Origin: Stenocarpella maydis
Taxonomy: Eukaryota > Ascomycota > Sordariomycetes > Diaporthales > Diaporthaceae
NCBI GenBank assembly: GCA_002270565.1
Contig: NQMI01000001.1
Span: 1,291,618 to 1,355,617, forward strand
DNA length: 64,000 nt
Reading direction: 5' to 3'
Made by a program: the position numbers and the translations under genes. Below the pieces are notes generated by a model. The model saw only the letters and a list, made by a program, of their open reading frames with translations. It did no database searches and was not told the origin of the DNA. Of this stretch, positions 1 through 10,152 are shown one piece after another. The stretch's first letter is position 1; each line of letters opens with the position of its first letter.

Positions 1-326
1 GATAGCCTGATTTCTGAAGTTTGTATGTACTTAATTTGGGCATTGCTAGGGCTATGGTTGGCTAGTTGCTTGGAACCAAAGATGGTGTGTTGGAAGGGCG
101 AATTTTCCGGCATTTGCAAATTTGCACCAGAGCCTACCGCAGCGTGCCCAGGGGTGAGACGACGTCGGAGGGTATATAAGGAGGGCTTACAGAAGCCCAA
201 CTTAATTCAATACAAAGTTGTCCAGACCATTATCAATCATCCCAATTCGCCTCAGAGCACCATACTGCGACCCTGCCGAAACACACACACGCTGAACTGA
301 ATGCTATTTTATAGCACAAATTCATC
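1..326 (+). mobile_element. LTR (family A), left end outside the window
   Basis: This stretch is closely similar to 15449-15776, so it is a copy of the same long terminal repeat, entering the window part-way through. It carries a TATA box (TATATAAG at 173-180) and ends in ATTCATCAGA, after which the two copies diverge, which marks the LTR edge. Compared with the second copy it keeps more G and C: several CG positions here are CA there, as expected if the other copy was hit harder by RIP or deamination. Whether it is a solo LTR or one end of a longer element cannot be told, because its left part is missing. The apparent 91-residue reading frame here is LTR sequence, not a gene. Confidence 0.75.
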
Positions 327-1725
327 AGAGTATCTTCTATATCTACTAATTAGATACTATAATAGAATAACTTAGAAGAATATTCCTTATTGCTTCTAAT
401 ATTACAACTATACTAAATAACTTATAATAATCTAAAGCTTTGTTTAAAGAATAAATAATTCCTTCTCTATATTAATCTTACTTAAATAATAAATAGTTAA
501 CTAAAGAATAATCAGCCTAAGTATCTTAAAATAATACTAAGATAAATAAAATTTATAAAATAAGGCTATAGAGTTTCCATTATGGGACTTCTAGGCCTAT
601 ATATATTTACTATATTATAAAGACTTAAGTATAAATTATAAGAATAGTTTACCTTAAAAAAATGAAAATAAGATATAATTCTAATAATAAAACCTTTCAA
701 ATTAATTAGATTAACTAAAGCAGAATGCTTATTAATTCTATAAGAATAAGGCTTATCAAACTAACTCTGTAATATTTGGAAAAATAGAGCTAAAAACTAA
801 GAAATAAAAGGATCTTTTAATAAATATATAAAGGAAATTAAATAAGAAACTTATAACAGGCTTTACAATATAAATATATTAAAGGAAGAAAATAATATTA
901 TGATCTTAATAAAAATAGAAACTAGTAATTAATTATAAGTAGGCTAAAAGCTTATTTAATTAAATTAGTAGGCTAAAAGGAAGCAGTATATATAAGTATA
1001 AATTAATATATAATCTAATATTAAGTAACCTAGAGTAATTATAATAATAATTACTACTAGCGCTTTTATACTAATGCATAATAAGAATAATACTTATTCT
1101 AAATGCTCCCTTATACTATATTACTAGGTGCAACTAGCGCTCTTAATGCTTCAGGGTAGAGAAATTGAATATATAAACTCACATTTATTACCAGTAAATA
1201 GTATAGCTTAAGATAGCTCTTTAGCAGTTAATCTAAGTATTTATCCAGGAATAGCTTTAACAGCTTTTAATCACTAGTATTATATTGCTCAGAATGATTC
1301 CACCTTGAACGCCCCCTTAAACACAAACCCGCTCACTAGGTTTATTAGCTAAGAACCAGCTATGATCGTCACACTGGCTATCTTAGGCTTCCTAATAGCG
1401 CTCTTATATGGGTCTTTAGCATTGTTCTTAGATATATTGCTATTTTTAGAGTATATAGGCAGGGAAGAATGATTGTTAATATTACCTCTTTAAAAGGGGT
1501 TGCTACTATAGAAACTACTTAATAGTACACCCATTAGATAACTTATTAGGCCCTTGAGTTATCTTAATAGGTCTCTAGTAAGGGTATTAATCTTCTCTTA
1601 ACTTAATAATAAGTGTCTGCTAGGCTAGAATATCCCTACTTTTGCTAATAGTAATGAATTGAATTAAGGAGATAAAATAAACTATAAATATAGTTAGTAA
1701 GTATTAAATGAGATAAAGAGGATAA
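327..1725. other. AT-rich RIP-like spacer, no gene
   Basis: The sequence is very AT-rich, dense in TA dinucleotides and has stops in all frames. A slightly GC-richer island at about 1290-1440 may be a less mutated transposon piece, but I could not assign a domain. I see no intact gene here. Confidence 0.6.
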
Positions 1726-2195
1726 TGTTATGATCACACCAAACCTTTATAGGGTTCAGTAGGTAACCTATAGGGTTTATATTAGCAGAGCGGCACAGAA
1801 GCAGCACATAACTAAATTACAATATACAAAGACACTATTCACGAAAAGGGTATAATCAGAAGTTATAACGCTATCCAATTAGTAAAACTAAATACTTAGA
1901 TTAATAACTAAAGAGTCTATTCTATAAGAGCTATCTACTATAGTAATAACCATATCCTTATATATTCCAACTGTTCATTCATAATTAACCGAATCAATAG
2001 TAATCCTATTAATTAAATATTACTCAATAGAATCAATAGTAATTCCATTAGTTATAATAAGTCCCTAAACCTAACCCTAGTTATCCAGTATATCACTATT
2101 AAACTCAGGCGGGAAAACGTTCCTAGGTCTCCAATGTAGCTGCCTGGGATTATCTTCTACAATAATTAGCAGCTAATAGATGCATATTTATAATA
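1726..2195 (-). repeat. LTR of outer chromovirus (3' side)
   Basis: This 470-bp LTR starts with TGTTATGATCAC and ends with TTTATAATA, a mutated form of the expected TTTATAACA. Its left half nearly matches the left half of 13260-13718. Its right half instead matches the inner element's LTRs in reverse complement. The element it belongs to runs on the minus strand. Confidence 0.75.
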
Positions 2196-3000
2196 CTATC
2201 TCCCTTCTTACTTTCTTTATCCTTAAAGGTTTTCCTATAAGTATCTTAAGTTCATCCTTATCTCTATTCATGCCTTCCTAATTCATTATATCAGATAGAG
2301 TTACAAAATCTCATCCAGTAAAGTTATTTTCTATTACTAAGCATAAAACTACTATCTTAGCTGCTATTACTTTAAGGGGCAGCATTACTTCCAAACCTTA
2401 TTCTTACTATAAAGAATACAATCTAGCTAAGACCTATAAGGTTACTAATTTAGAGTATACTCGCTATTAAACCTATATTTATCTTAATCTATTAAACTAT
2501 AATATGTAGAATCTTACCCCTAACCAACTAAACAAGGTTACTTAGAAATATTACCTATTAGCAGCAGAGCTAGAAGCTATTAAAGAAGAGGTTTAATAGT
2601 TAAATATAAAGATCCTATACCTTTGCAAGTAGAAGCAAATATAGTACAATAAGATAATGCATATGGTTCATTAAGGCATTAAGATAGTAGAGCAGTTAGA
2701 ATATATTAAGACGGAGGAAGCTAAAGTTAAGCATATGAAAACTACCAAGTAGTCCGCTAAGGCTATTAGTTAGCGCTCCACTAAGGAGGCTGGTAGGATG
2801 GTCATGCAGGAGATATGGTTGTACTCCAAGGGTAAAGTTGGTATTTTCAACTAGAGTTCTTTAATAAATAAGGGTATTACTTAATCCGAATTTGTAGGTA
2901 CTAGTAACAATGGGGGTGCGCCTATAAGTAGCTCATTAGGTGCTTAAAGTCTATTACTAGGAATGGAGGTTCATATTATTTTATTCAACTAGTCTCAATT
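2196..3000 (+). pseudogene. Antisense accessory ORF relic with Cys-ladder-like region and coiled coil
   Basis: This lies between the chromodomain end of the minus-strand pol and the 3' LTR, but reads on the opposite strand. A stop-broken frame from about 2402 shows tyrosine codons at 2408, 2417, 2435, 2465, 2474 and 2498. If these were Cys before RIP (TGC/TGT to TAC/TAT), the spacing would be C-x2-C-x5-C-x9-C-x2-C-x7-C, close to a Zn2Cys6 cluster. Downstream is a Glu/Lys/Leu-rich, coiled-coil-like stretch (about 2550-2750) and a Ser/Gly-rich tail. The same antisense frame recurs in the nested element at 9160-9680. Homology between the two copies is seen directly; the zinc-cluster reading is inference. 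I do not recognise a named family. Confidence 0.5.
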
Positions 3001-3199
3001 CCTGTTAGTTCTTTACTAACTCGTTACGTAGTATCCATCTATTCCTTGTTTTCTTTAACTAATAATCCTTAAGGTAGTTTACAGGTGTGACCAGTAGCCA
3101 GGGCATTAGTTCGCTATAGTTACTTATATATGGGGTTTGTAGCCGGGTTCCTGGTTTCTGAAGGTTGATCCGCTGCAGACCATATATAGTAGCGCTAGA

Positions 3200-5864
3200 T
3201 TTCATTATAGCAGTATGTTAGGTTTACTGCTGGTTCCCATATATTTTCACTAGAATCATGGTCTTTCCATTTAATAAGGTACTCTATAATACCTTAGTAT
3301 TTTTAGAATTTATAATTACTTTAACTTTATATTTCTTAATATACTTATTAATGGTATTAATTTATATCTCAAGTTTTATATTTTTAGGTGGTAATTCTGA
3401 AAATAAAATATAAAAGACTAGGTATTATCTTATCCCTTAGGGTAGTAAAAGTTTATAGTTAGTATTTAAGAGCTTCTTTGGAATTTTAAAGGAGGTAATT
3501 TTCTTATAGTTAAGTTTATTACTAAGATGTAATATTTTAATATTTTAATACATAAAATAAACTTTACCTCTCTTCTTAGGAATTAATCCCTTAATTCTTT
3601 TCTAGTTTATATATTTTAGTATTTATTTTTATATAGAAGAAAGTTCTTCCTAAATATCCTATTAGATTTATCTAATTCATATTACTTTTTATTCTACTAA
3701 TTTTGCTAGTATAATATCTAGTAGTAACTTATCATATAGCTAAGGCTTATATCCATGAAGTATAAAGAAAGGTAACTATTTAGTTATACTAGAGGTTGCG
3801 CTATTATAAGCGAACTATACTAATAATAGTAATCTACCTTAGTTATCCTATAATTAATTAATATAATATTAAAGGTATTATTCTATAGTCTAATTGATTC
3901 ATTTAGTTTAGTTATTTATTTTAATATACCATCATTAAGAGCGTATATTTCATTGTAAATTACTTTATTAGTAACTTCTAGAAGTTTAATATAAAGAGCT
4001 AATTTCTATCTAAGATGATTTTATATAGCATTCTATAATTACTTATAATAATCTATAAGGATATATACATAAGTTCTTCTACTATACTAGCTTCCTTATA
4101 TAATATAAAGTATATATACTTGCTTAATCTACAAACCACTACTAGAATGCTATTATATATTACCCTAGTTAAGGGTTCTTATAAGAAAGGTAGCTTAATA
4201 ATAAAGTTTAGACTAATAGATAACCATATAGTTATAGGTACTAGCAGGGGCTTTAATAGTCCATATAGTATATATCTAGAGGCCTTATTTTATTATATAA
4301 ATTTAATTTACTAATAATGTTTTTAACGTTTTCCCCAAGGTTAGGGATCGAGTAGTTTTATTAAATCCTTTTAATAATTATTATAATTCCTTAGTAGCTA
4401 TATACTAGTACTTTATATACTTCTTAAATTAACTTATTTCATTCCTTTAAATCTATAAAAGTCTTCTAAGTTTAGAAGTTAACTCTAATTATAGCATTAA
4501 GTTCTTAGTTGAGAATAAGGCTTCTATCTTTCTAAATCTTAAATACTATCCATTCTATAAGTAAAACTTTATCCTAATAGTTTAATCTTATATTAGATAT
4601 ATTTACTTTGGCATTCTTAATCTTATCCATATAAATAACCTTAATACTAAATTAGAATAAGAAATCTATATATTTAATTTATTATTTATTAAGACTCTTA
4701 ATTATTATAAAGATTATAAGATTCTTATAATCTATATAGAGCTTAATCTATTTTTTAGCTATAATAAAGTAGCATTATCATTCTTAAAATATATATATTA
4801 TTACTATACATTCCTTATCTAATATAGTATATCTAGTTTCTAGTCTACTCAATTTCTTACTAAAGTTTATAATAATATATATTCTCTCTTAATTATATTT
4901 TTAAGTAAGTTCTTTACTTATAGTATCATTTAAGATATCTATATAGACTTTCAATTCTTTTTAGGGTTGGCGTCTTCTAGTATAGGGTCTTTTATAATTT
5001 TATTCTTAAGTATCTAGAAAGCTTATTATTTTATTTCTATTTATTTAAATATAAGATTCTTCCATATAAAGTTTACAAAGGGTTTTGTAATATTACTATA
5101 TTATATAATAAAGTATCTATAGAAGTTAATATATTTTAGGAATGCTCTAATATCTCTCATATTAGTTAGTTTTAGTTATTCTTTAATTACTCTAACTTTA
5201 CTTTCTTATATTTTGATTTTTCTAATTTAATTATATATCTAAGGTAATTAACTTTCTAAGAGTGCTATTTATATTTCTCTAGTTCTATAAGAAGGTTTAT
5301 ATCTTAGAGCTTTTATAGTACTTTCTTAATATATTCCTTATAATCCTTAAGCTTTTCTAAGAAGATAAGAATATCATTAAGGTAGGTAATAATAAAGACA
5401 CCTAGGTGCTTATATAGGGTATAATTAATTATTTCTTGAAATAAAGCTAGTATATTAATTAATCTAAAAGGTATAACTATTATCTTATAATATGTATAGT
5501 ATATCTAAAATGCTATCTTTCATTCTTCTCTTTTTTTAATTTTAATAAGGTTATACTTATGCTTTATGTTAAGTACTACAACCTATTTTACTCCTTTAAG
5601 ACAGTCTTCAAATTCTTGAATAAAAAGAAGAAAATATTAATTTTTAATTATAATATTATTTAACTATTAGTAGTTAATATAAAGTTATAGTTTATTATTC
5701 TTCTTTAGTATAAAGAGGATTAGGTATCCTACTAATAATTATAATAGTCTAATAAATCACTTCTTATGGTTTTCATTAAGGTATTCCCTAAGTACTTTAA
5801 TATATTTCTTATTAAGTCTATAAATAAGTTTAAACTGTAGTATAATTCCTAGTTTAAAAGGTAT
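3200..5864 (-). pseudogene. Gypsy pol relic: RT, RNase H, integrase, chromodomain
   Basis: In minus-strand reading the region opens at 5864 with the start of the reverse transcriptase domain (IYRLNKKYIKVLREYLNEN, then GYLILFILKKN). The catalytic motif follows as YLNDILIFLEK (YLND at 5373-5384), where the usual YLDD has lost its first Asp. The RNase H and integrase parts follow; 4120-4314 in antisense matches the equivalent part of the nested element. The frame ends in a chromodomain at about 3225-3330, still readable as EYLIKWKDHDSSENIWEP. Many in-frame stops mean no protein is made. The chromodomain places it among chromoviruses, whose integrases target heterochromatin. Confidence 0.85.
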
Positions 5865-5869
5865 CTTAT

Positions 5870-6335
5870 TGTTATAAACCCGCCCCCATCGGCCGATGAG
5901 TACTGCAGAAGACAACCCCCGCAGGCCACGGAACCGCTCCCAAAAGGTTGCCCCGCTTAAGTTAGCAGTAAGCTACCCCACTAGGATTAGGGTTCAGGGC
6001 TTACTAAATAAGGGTAGACCGATAGGACCGCTAGTAATCCTAATAATTACAGGGGTTAACCGATAAAGCCATTACTGGTCTCAATAGTTCATCATTAAGA
6101 ATATTAAAGAGTTAAAATATATAAGGATATAGTTATTACTATAATATATAGCTTTTATAGAATAGACTCTTTAGTTATTAATCTAAGTATTTAGTTTACC
6201 TATTAGATAGCCTTATAGCTAGTAATTATTATTAGTTAGAATTAATATTGCTTAATTACTATCTTGTAATATATTTTGAATATAAACCCTTAATTCCTTA
6301 GGCTTTAGGTAACTTAAAATCCTCTAATTATTATA
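5870..6335 (+). repeat. 5' LTR of nested chromovirus
   Basis: It begins TGTTATAAACC and ends CTAATTATTATA, the mutated form of CTGATCATTACA seen in the partner at 10147. It is 466 bp, the same length as the right copy, and differs mainly by transitions. Confidence 0.88.
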
Positions 6336-8600
6336 TTTTAAGAACTCTTATTTATATATTATAATATAGACTTTAAGTAATATTATATATAAATCCCTTT
6401 ATAATGTTTGAACTTAAGAACCTCCTATAGGTAATGAATATATATCTTAATGATATTCTTATCTTCTTAGAAACCCTTAAAGAATATAAGGAATATATTA
6501 AATAAATTCTTTCGGAGCTTTAAGATACTAACCTTCTTATAAAATTAAAAAAAAATACAAATAGTATATATAAAAAGTTAACTACTTTAGATATATAATT
6601 AAATTAGGGATAATTAAAATATAAGAAGGAAAAGTTAAAGCTATTGAAGATTAGCTAATGCTTATAAATATTAAGGATATTAAAACATTTTTAGAATATA
6701 TTGACTTCTACTAATAATTCATTATATAATGTAGTAATATTATAAAACTACTAATAAACCTTACTAAAAAGAATCTTACCTTTAGATGGATAGATATTAA
6801 ATAGTAAGCCTTTTAGATATTTAAAGAAAAAGTTATAAAACACCCTATACTTAAAAAAATGGATTTAGAAAAAGAATTTAAATTTTATATAGATACCTTA
6901 GATAATGCTATAGGTAGAGAACTTACTTGAAAAGACGCTTAAGGAAGAATATATATTATTATAAACTTTAGTAAACAGTTTAATAAATTAGAAATCCAAT
7001 ATGCTATATTAGATAAAGAATTTATAGCTGTGGTATATATATTTTAGGAAAAGCGAAACTATCTTATTAAAGCTAAGAAATAGATTAAGCCCTATATAAA
7101 CTATAAAAATCTTACTACCTTTATAATAACTAAAGACCTTAATAAGCAATAAATTAGATATATAGAATTCTTATTATAATTTAATATTAAGGTTATTTAT
7201 ATAGATAGAATTACGAATACTAGGGTAGATATACTTAGTAGAAGACCTAATTATTAAAATAAAGAGTTACCTATAGAATAGACAGTCTTTAAACCTTAAG
7301 AAGATAGAAGCCTTATTCTTAATTAAGAACTTAATATTATAATTAAAATTAACTCCTTAACTTCAAAGACCCCTACTATTCTAAAACAAATAAGATAAGT
7401 TAATTAAGGAAATATATAAAGTACTAGCATATAACTATTAAGGAATTATAGTAATAATGAAAAGAATTTAATAGAACTATTAGATCCTTAATCTTAAAAA
7501 GAAGGTTAAGGATATTATTAGTTGATATAACTTATATAATAAAAATAAAGCCTCCTAATATGCATTATATGAACTATTAAAGCCCCTATTAGTACTTATA
7601 ACTATATAGTTATCCATTACTCTAGACTTTATAATCAAGCTACTACTCTTATAAGAACCCTTAACTAGAGTATTATATAATAGTATTCTAGTAGTGGTTT
7701 GCAGATTAAGCAAGTATATATACTTTATGCTACATAATGAAGCTAGTATAATAAAAGAACTTACATATATATTCCTATAAATTATTATAAGCAATTACAA
7801 AATGCTATAATAAATTATTTTATATAGAGATAAGGTCTTTATATTAAACTTTTAGAAATTATCAATAAAGTAGCTTGAAGTAAAATATAAACTATTAATG
7901 ATAATATATCTATAAATAAATAGATAAATGGAATAAATTAACTAGACAGTAGAATAATACTTCTAATACTATATTAACTAAATATAGGATAATTAGGTTG
8001 AGCTGCTACTATTAGCATAATTTACCTATAATAGCACAACTACTAGCATAACTAAACAGTTACCTTTCTTTGCATTTTATAGGTATGAGCTATAAGTGTA
8101 TTATGAATTGCTGCTAGATATAATACTAGTATAATTAGTCAAATAAAAATCAATATGAATTAAATAAATTTAGAAGGATATTTAAAAACAATTTTCTTTT
8201 ATATAGGAATAAATAACAAAATATTTAAATTAGCAAAGAATTAAGGGATTAATTCTTAAGGAGGGAGATAAAGTCTATCTTTTTTAATAGAATATTAAAA
8301 CTAAGCAACTCAGTAATAAACTTAACTATAAGAAAATTAGCCACTTCAAAACTTTATAGAAATAATCAAATACTAACTATAAATTATCTCTACTTAAGGG
8401 AATAAAATAATATAATAACTTCTATATTTTACTTTTAGAATTAGCACTTAGGAACATAAACCTTAAAATATAGATTGAAACTATTAATAAATATAATAAA
8501 GAATATAAGGTAGAATGAATCATAGATTTAAGGTAATATGGGAATATAATAGAATATTTTATCAAACGAAAAGGCTATAATATAAATAAAAATACCGGGG
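6336..8600 (+). pseudogene. Truncated gypsy pol relic (mid-RT to chromodomain)
   Basis: Right after the LTR the sequence reads like the middle of an RT domain, followed by the catalytic motif YLNDILIFLETLKEYKEY (YLND at 6443-6454). RNase H ends in the typical VDILSRRP tail near 7225-7250. The integrase region follows (antisense of 7555-7794 matches the outer element). A chromodomain remnant lies at about 8487-8585 and reads EYFIKRKGY. Stops interrupt every domain. Confidence 0.82.
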
Positions 8601-9159
8601 AATTAAAGGAAAACCTAATATCTTATAAAGGTAAGCTTTAGAAATATAATACAAAAACTATTATAAATTAATACGTTAAAGCTAGAAAACAGGTTAAACT
8701 TGAAACTGAGTATAACTAAGTATTATAATGAAACTAATGCTATACTAGAACCCGTATAGAATGAACACTAGTAAAATAAGATAATAACTAATTAGGACAT
8801 CACCCAGGAAGATTGGCGGATAACCTATATGCCCCAACCTTAAGGTTACTAGATAGGCTACCTCTGACTTCCCTAATGACTAACTAAGCCACTCTAGAAT
8901 CTTGCAATTACCAGTAAAATACACTCTAAGGACCATGGTTATTAGCTACTCTTTTTAAACCAGGACTTGAATACTAGTAATACTTAAGAAATACTTAAAG
9001 GAAGACTAATATTAATGCTATATTACCTTAGTGATTATTAGTTATAGGAAAATAGAATGATAAGAAGTGCAATATAACCAGTAAACTTAGGGAATAAATA
9101 TAATTATAATTAGTTAAGATTATATACTTAAAATTTAATTCCTAGGAAACAAATTAATG

Positions 9160-9681
9160 ATTAGATGGGCTACTTATAGGCGAACTCTTATTGTTATTAG
9201 TACCTATAAATTTAGACTAACTAATACCTTTATTTATTAAAGAACTCTAGTTAAAAATGCTAATATTGCCTTTGGAATGCAATAAAACCTCCTATAGTAC
9301 TATCTCCCTAGCATCCTCTGTAGAACTCTGATGAGCAACTTTAGTGGATTGCTTAGTAATTTGTATATATGCTCGGCCTTAGCCTCCTCCTTCTCTATAT
9401 GATTTAGCTTATTAATTATCTTAATACTATAGAGGTAATATAGGGCGTCTTGAAAATAGCATAAGATAAATAAGTTAGTATAATTAAACCTTAGGAAAAA
9501 ATAGCGGTAGATAAGGATTTGCTTTATTCGGTTTTCTTGGAATAGTGAGGTACTTTAAAGACCTACGAATCCTTAACCCTATTAGATATAACAAATTAGA
9601 AAGGCATAATTAAAACCAAAAGAATGGATAAAAAACTTATAGGAGCACCTTTAGGGATAAAGGAAGCAAGAAGGGAGATAA
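9160..9681 (-). pseudogene. Second copy of the antisense accessory ORF
   Basis: In the plus-strand nested element this segment sits between chromodomain and 3' LTR, and reads on the minus strand. It contains NHIEKEEAKAEH at about 9380-9420, matching EYIKTEEAKVKH of the copy at 2196-3000. The sequences next to the LTR also match. The part that would hold the cysteine-like ladder seems altered or deleted here. Position and orientation relative to pol are the same in both elements, so the frame belongs to the family's architecture. Confidence 0.5.
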
Positions 9682-10147
9682 TATTATAAACCCGCACCTA
9701 TTAGCTAATAACTACTGCAGAAGATAATCCCTACAGGCCACAGAACCGCTCCCAAAAGGTTGCCCCGCCTGAGTTAGTAGTAAGCTACCCCACTAGGGTT
9801 AGGGTTAAGGACCTATTAAATAAAGGTGGACCAATAGAACCGCTAGCAGCTCTGATAATTACAGGGGTAAACTGATAAAGCTATCGTAGGTCCCAATAGT
9901 CTATTATTAAGAATACTAAAGAGTTAGAATATATAAGGATATAGTTATTATTATAGTAGATAGCTTTCATAAAACAGACTCTTCAATTATCAATCTAAGC
10001 ATTCAGTTTACCTACTAGATAGCCTTACAGCTAGTAATTATTATTAGTTAGAACGAATATTACTCAATTACCGCCTTGCAACATATTCCGAACATAAACT
10101 CTTAATCCCTTAGGCTTTAGGTAACTCGGAACCCTCTGATCATTACA
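9682..10147 (+). repeat. 3' LTR of nested chromovirus
   Basis: It begins TATTATAAACCC (TG mutated to TA) and ends GATCATTACA. It keeps more G and C than its left partner, so the two ends were mutated unequally. Confidence 0.88.
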
Positions 10148-10152
10148 CTTAT

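Larger units (their letters stand above)
5870..10147 (+). mobile_element. Nested chromovirus insertion, internally deleted, with CTTAT duplication
   Basis: Two direct LTRs of identical length (466 bp: 5870-6335 and 9682-10147) bracket a plus-strand pol remnant. The five bases on the left (5865-5869) and on the right (10148-10152) are both CTTAT, an exact target-site duplication. The insertion landed just upstream of the RT domain of the outer minus-strand element, whose reading resumes on either side. The body is only about 3.3 kb: gag, protease and the start of RT are missing, and the left LTR joins mid-RT sequence almost directly. Stops and TA-rich codons show heavy RIP. Confidence 0.9.

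Noticed and set aside
1..300. 91-codon frame and the similar one at 15505-15747 as a small gene family
   Set aside because: Both lie inside LTR copies with TATA boxes; the similarity is due to the repeat.
2070..2090. Telomere-like words (AACCTAACCCTAG; also near 5988, 9795, 13600 and 15910)
   Set aside because: Each is a single short occurrence inside an LTR at the same relative place. There is no tandem array, so it is LTR sequence and not a telomere.
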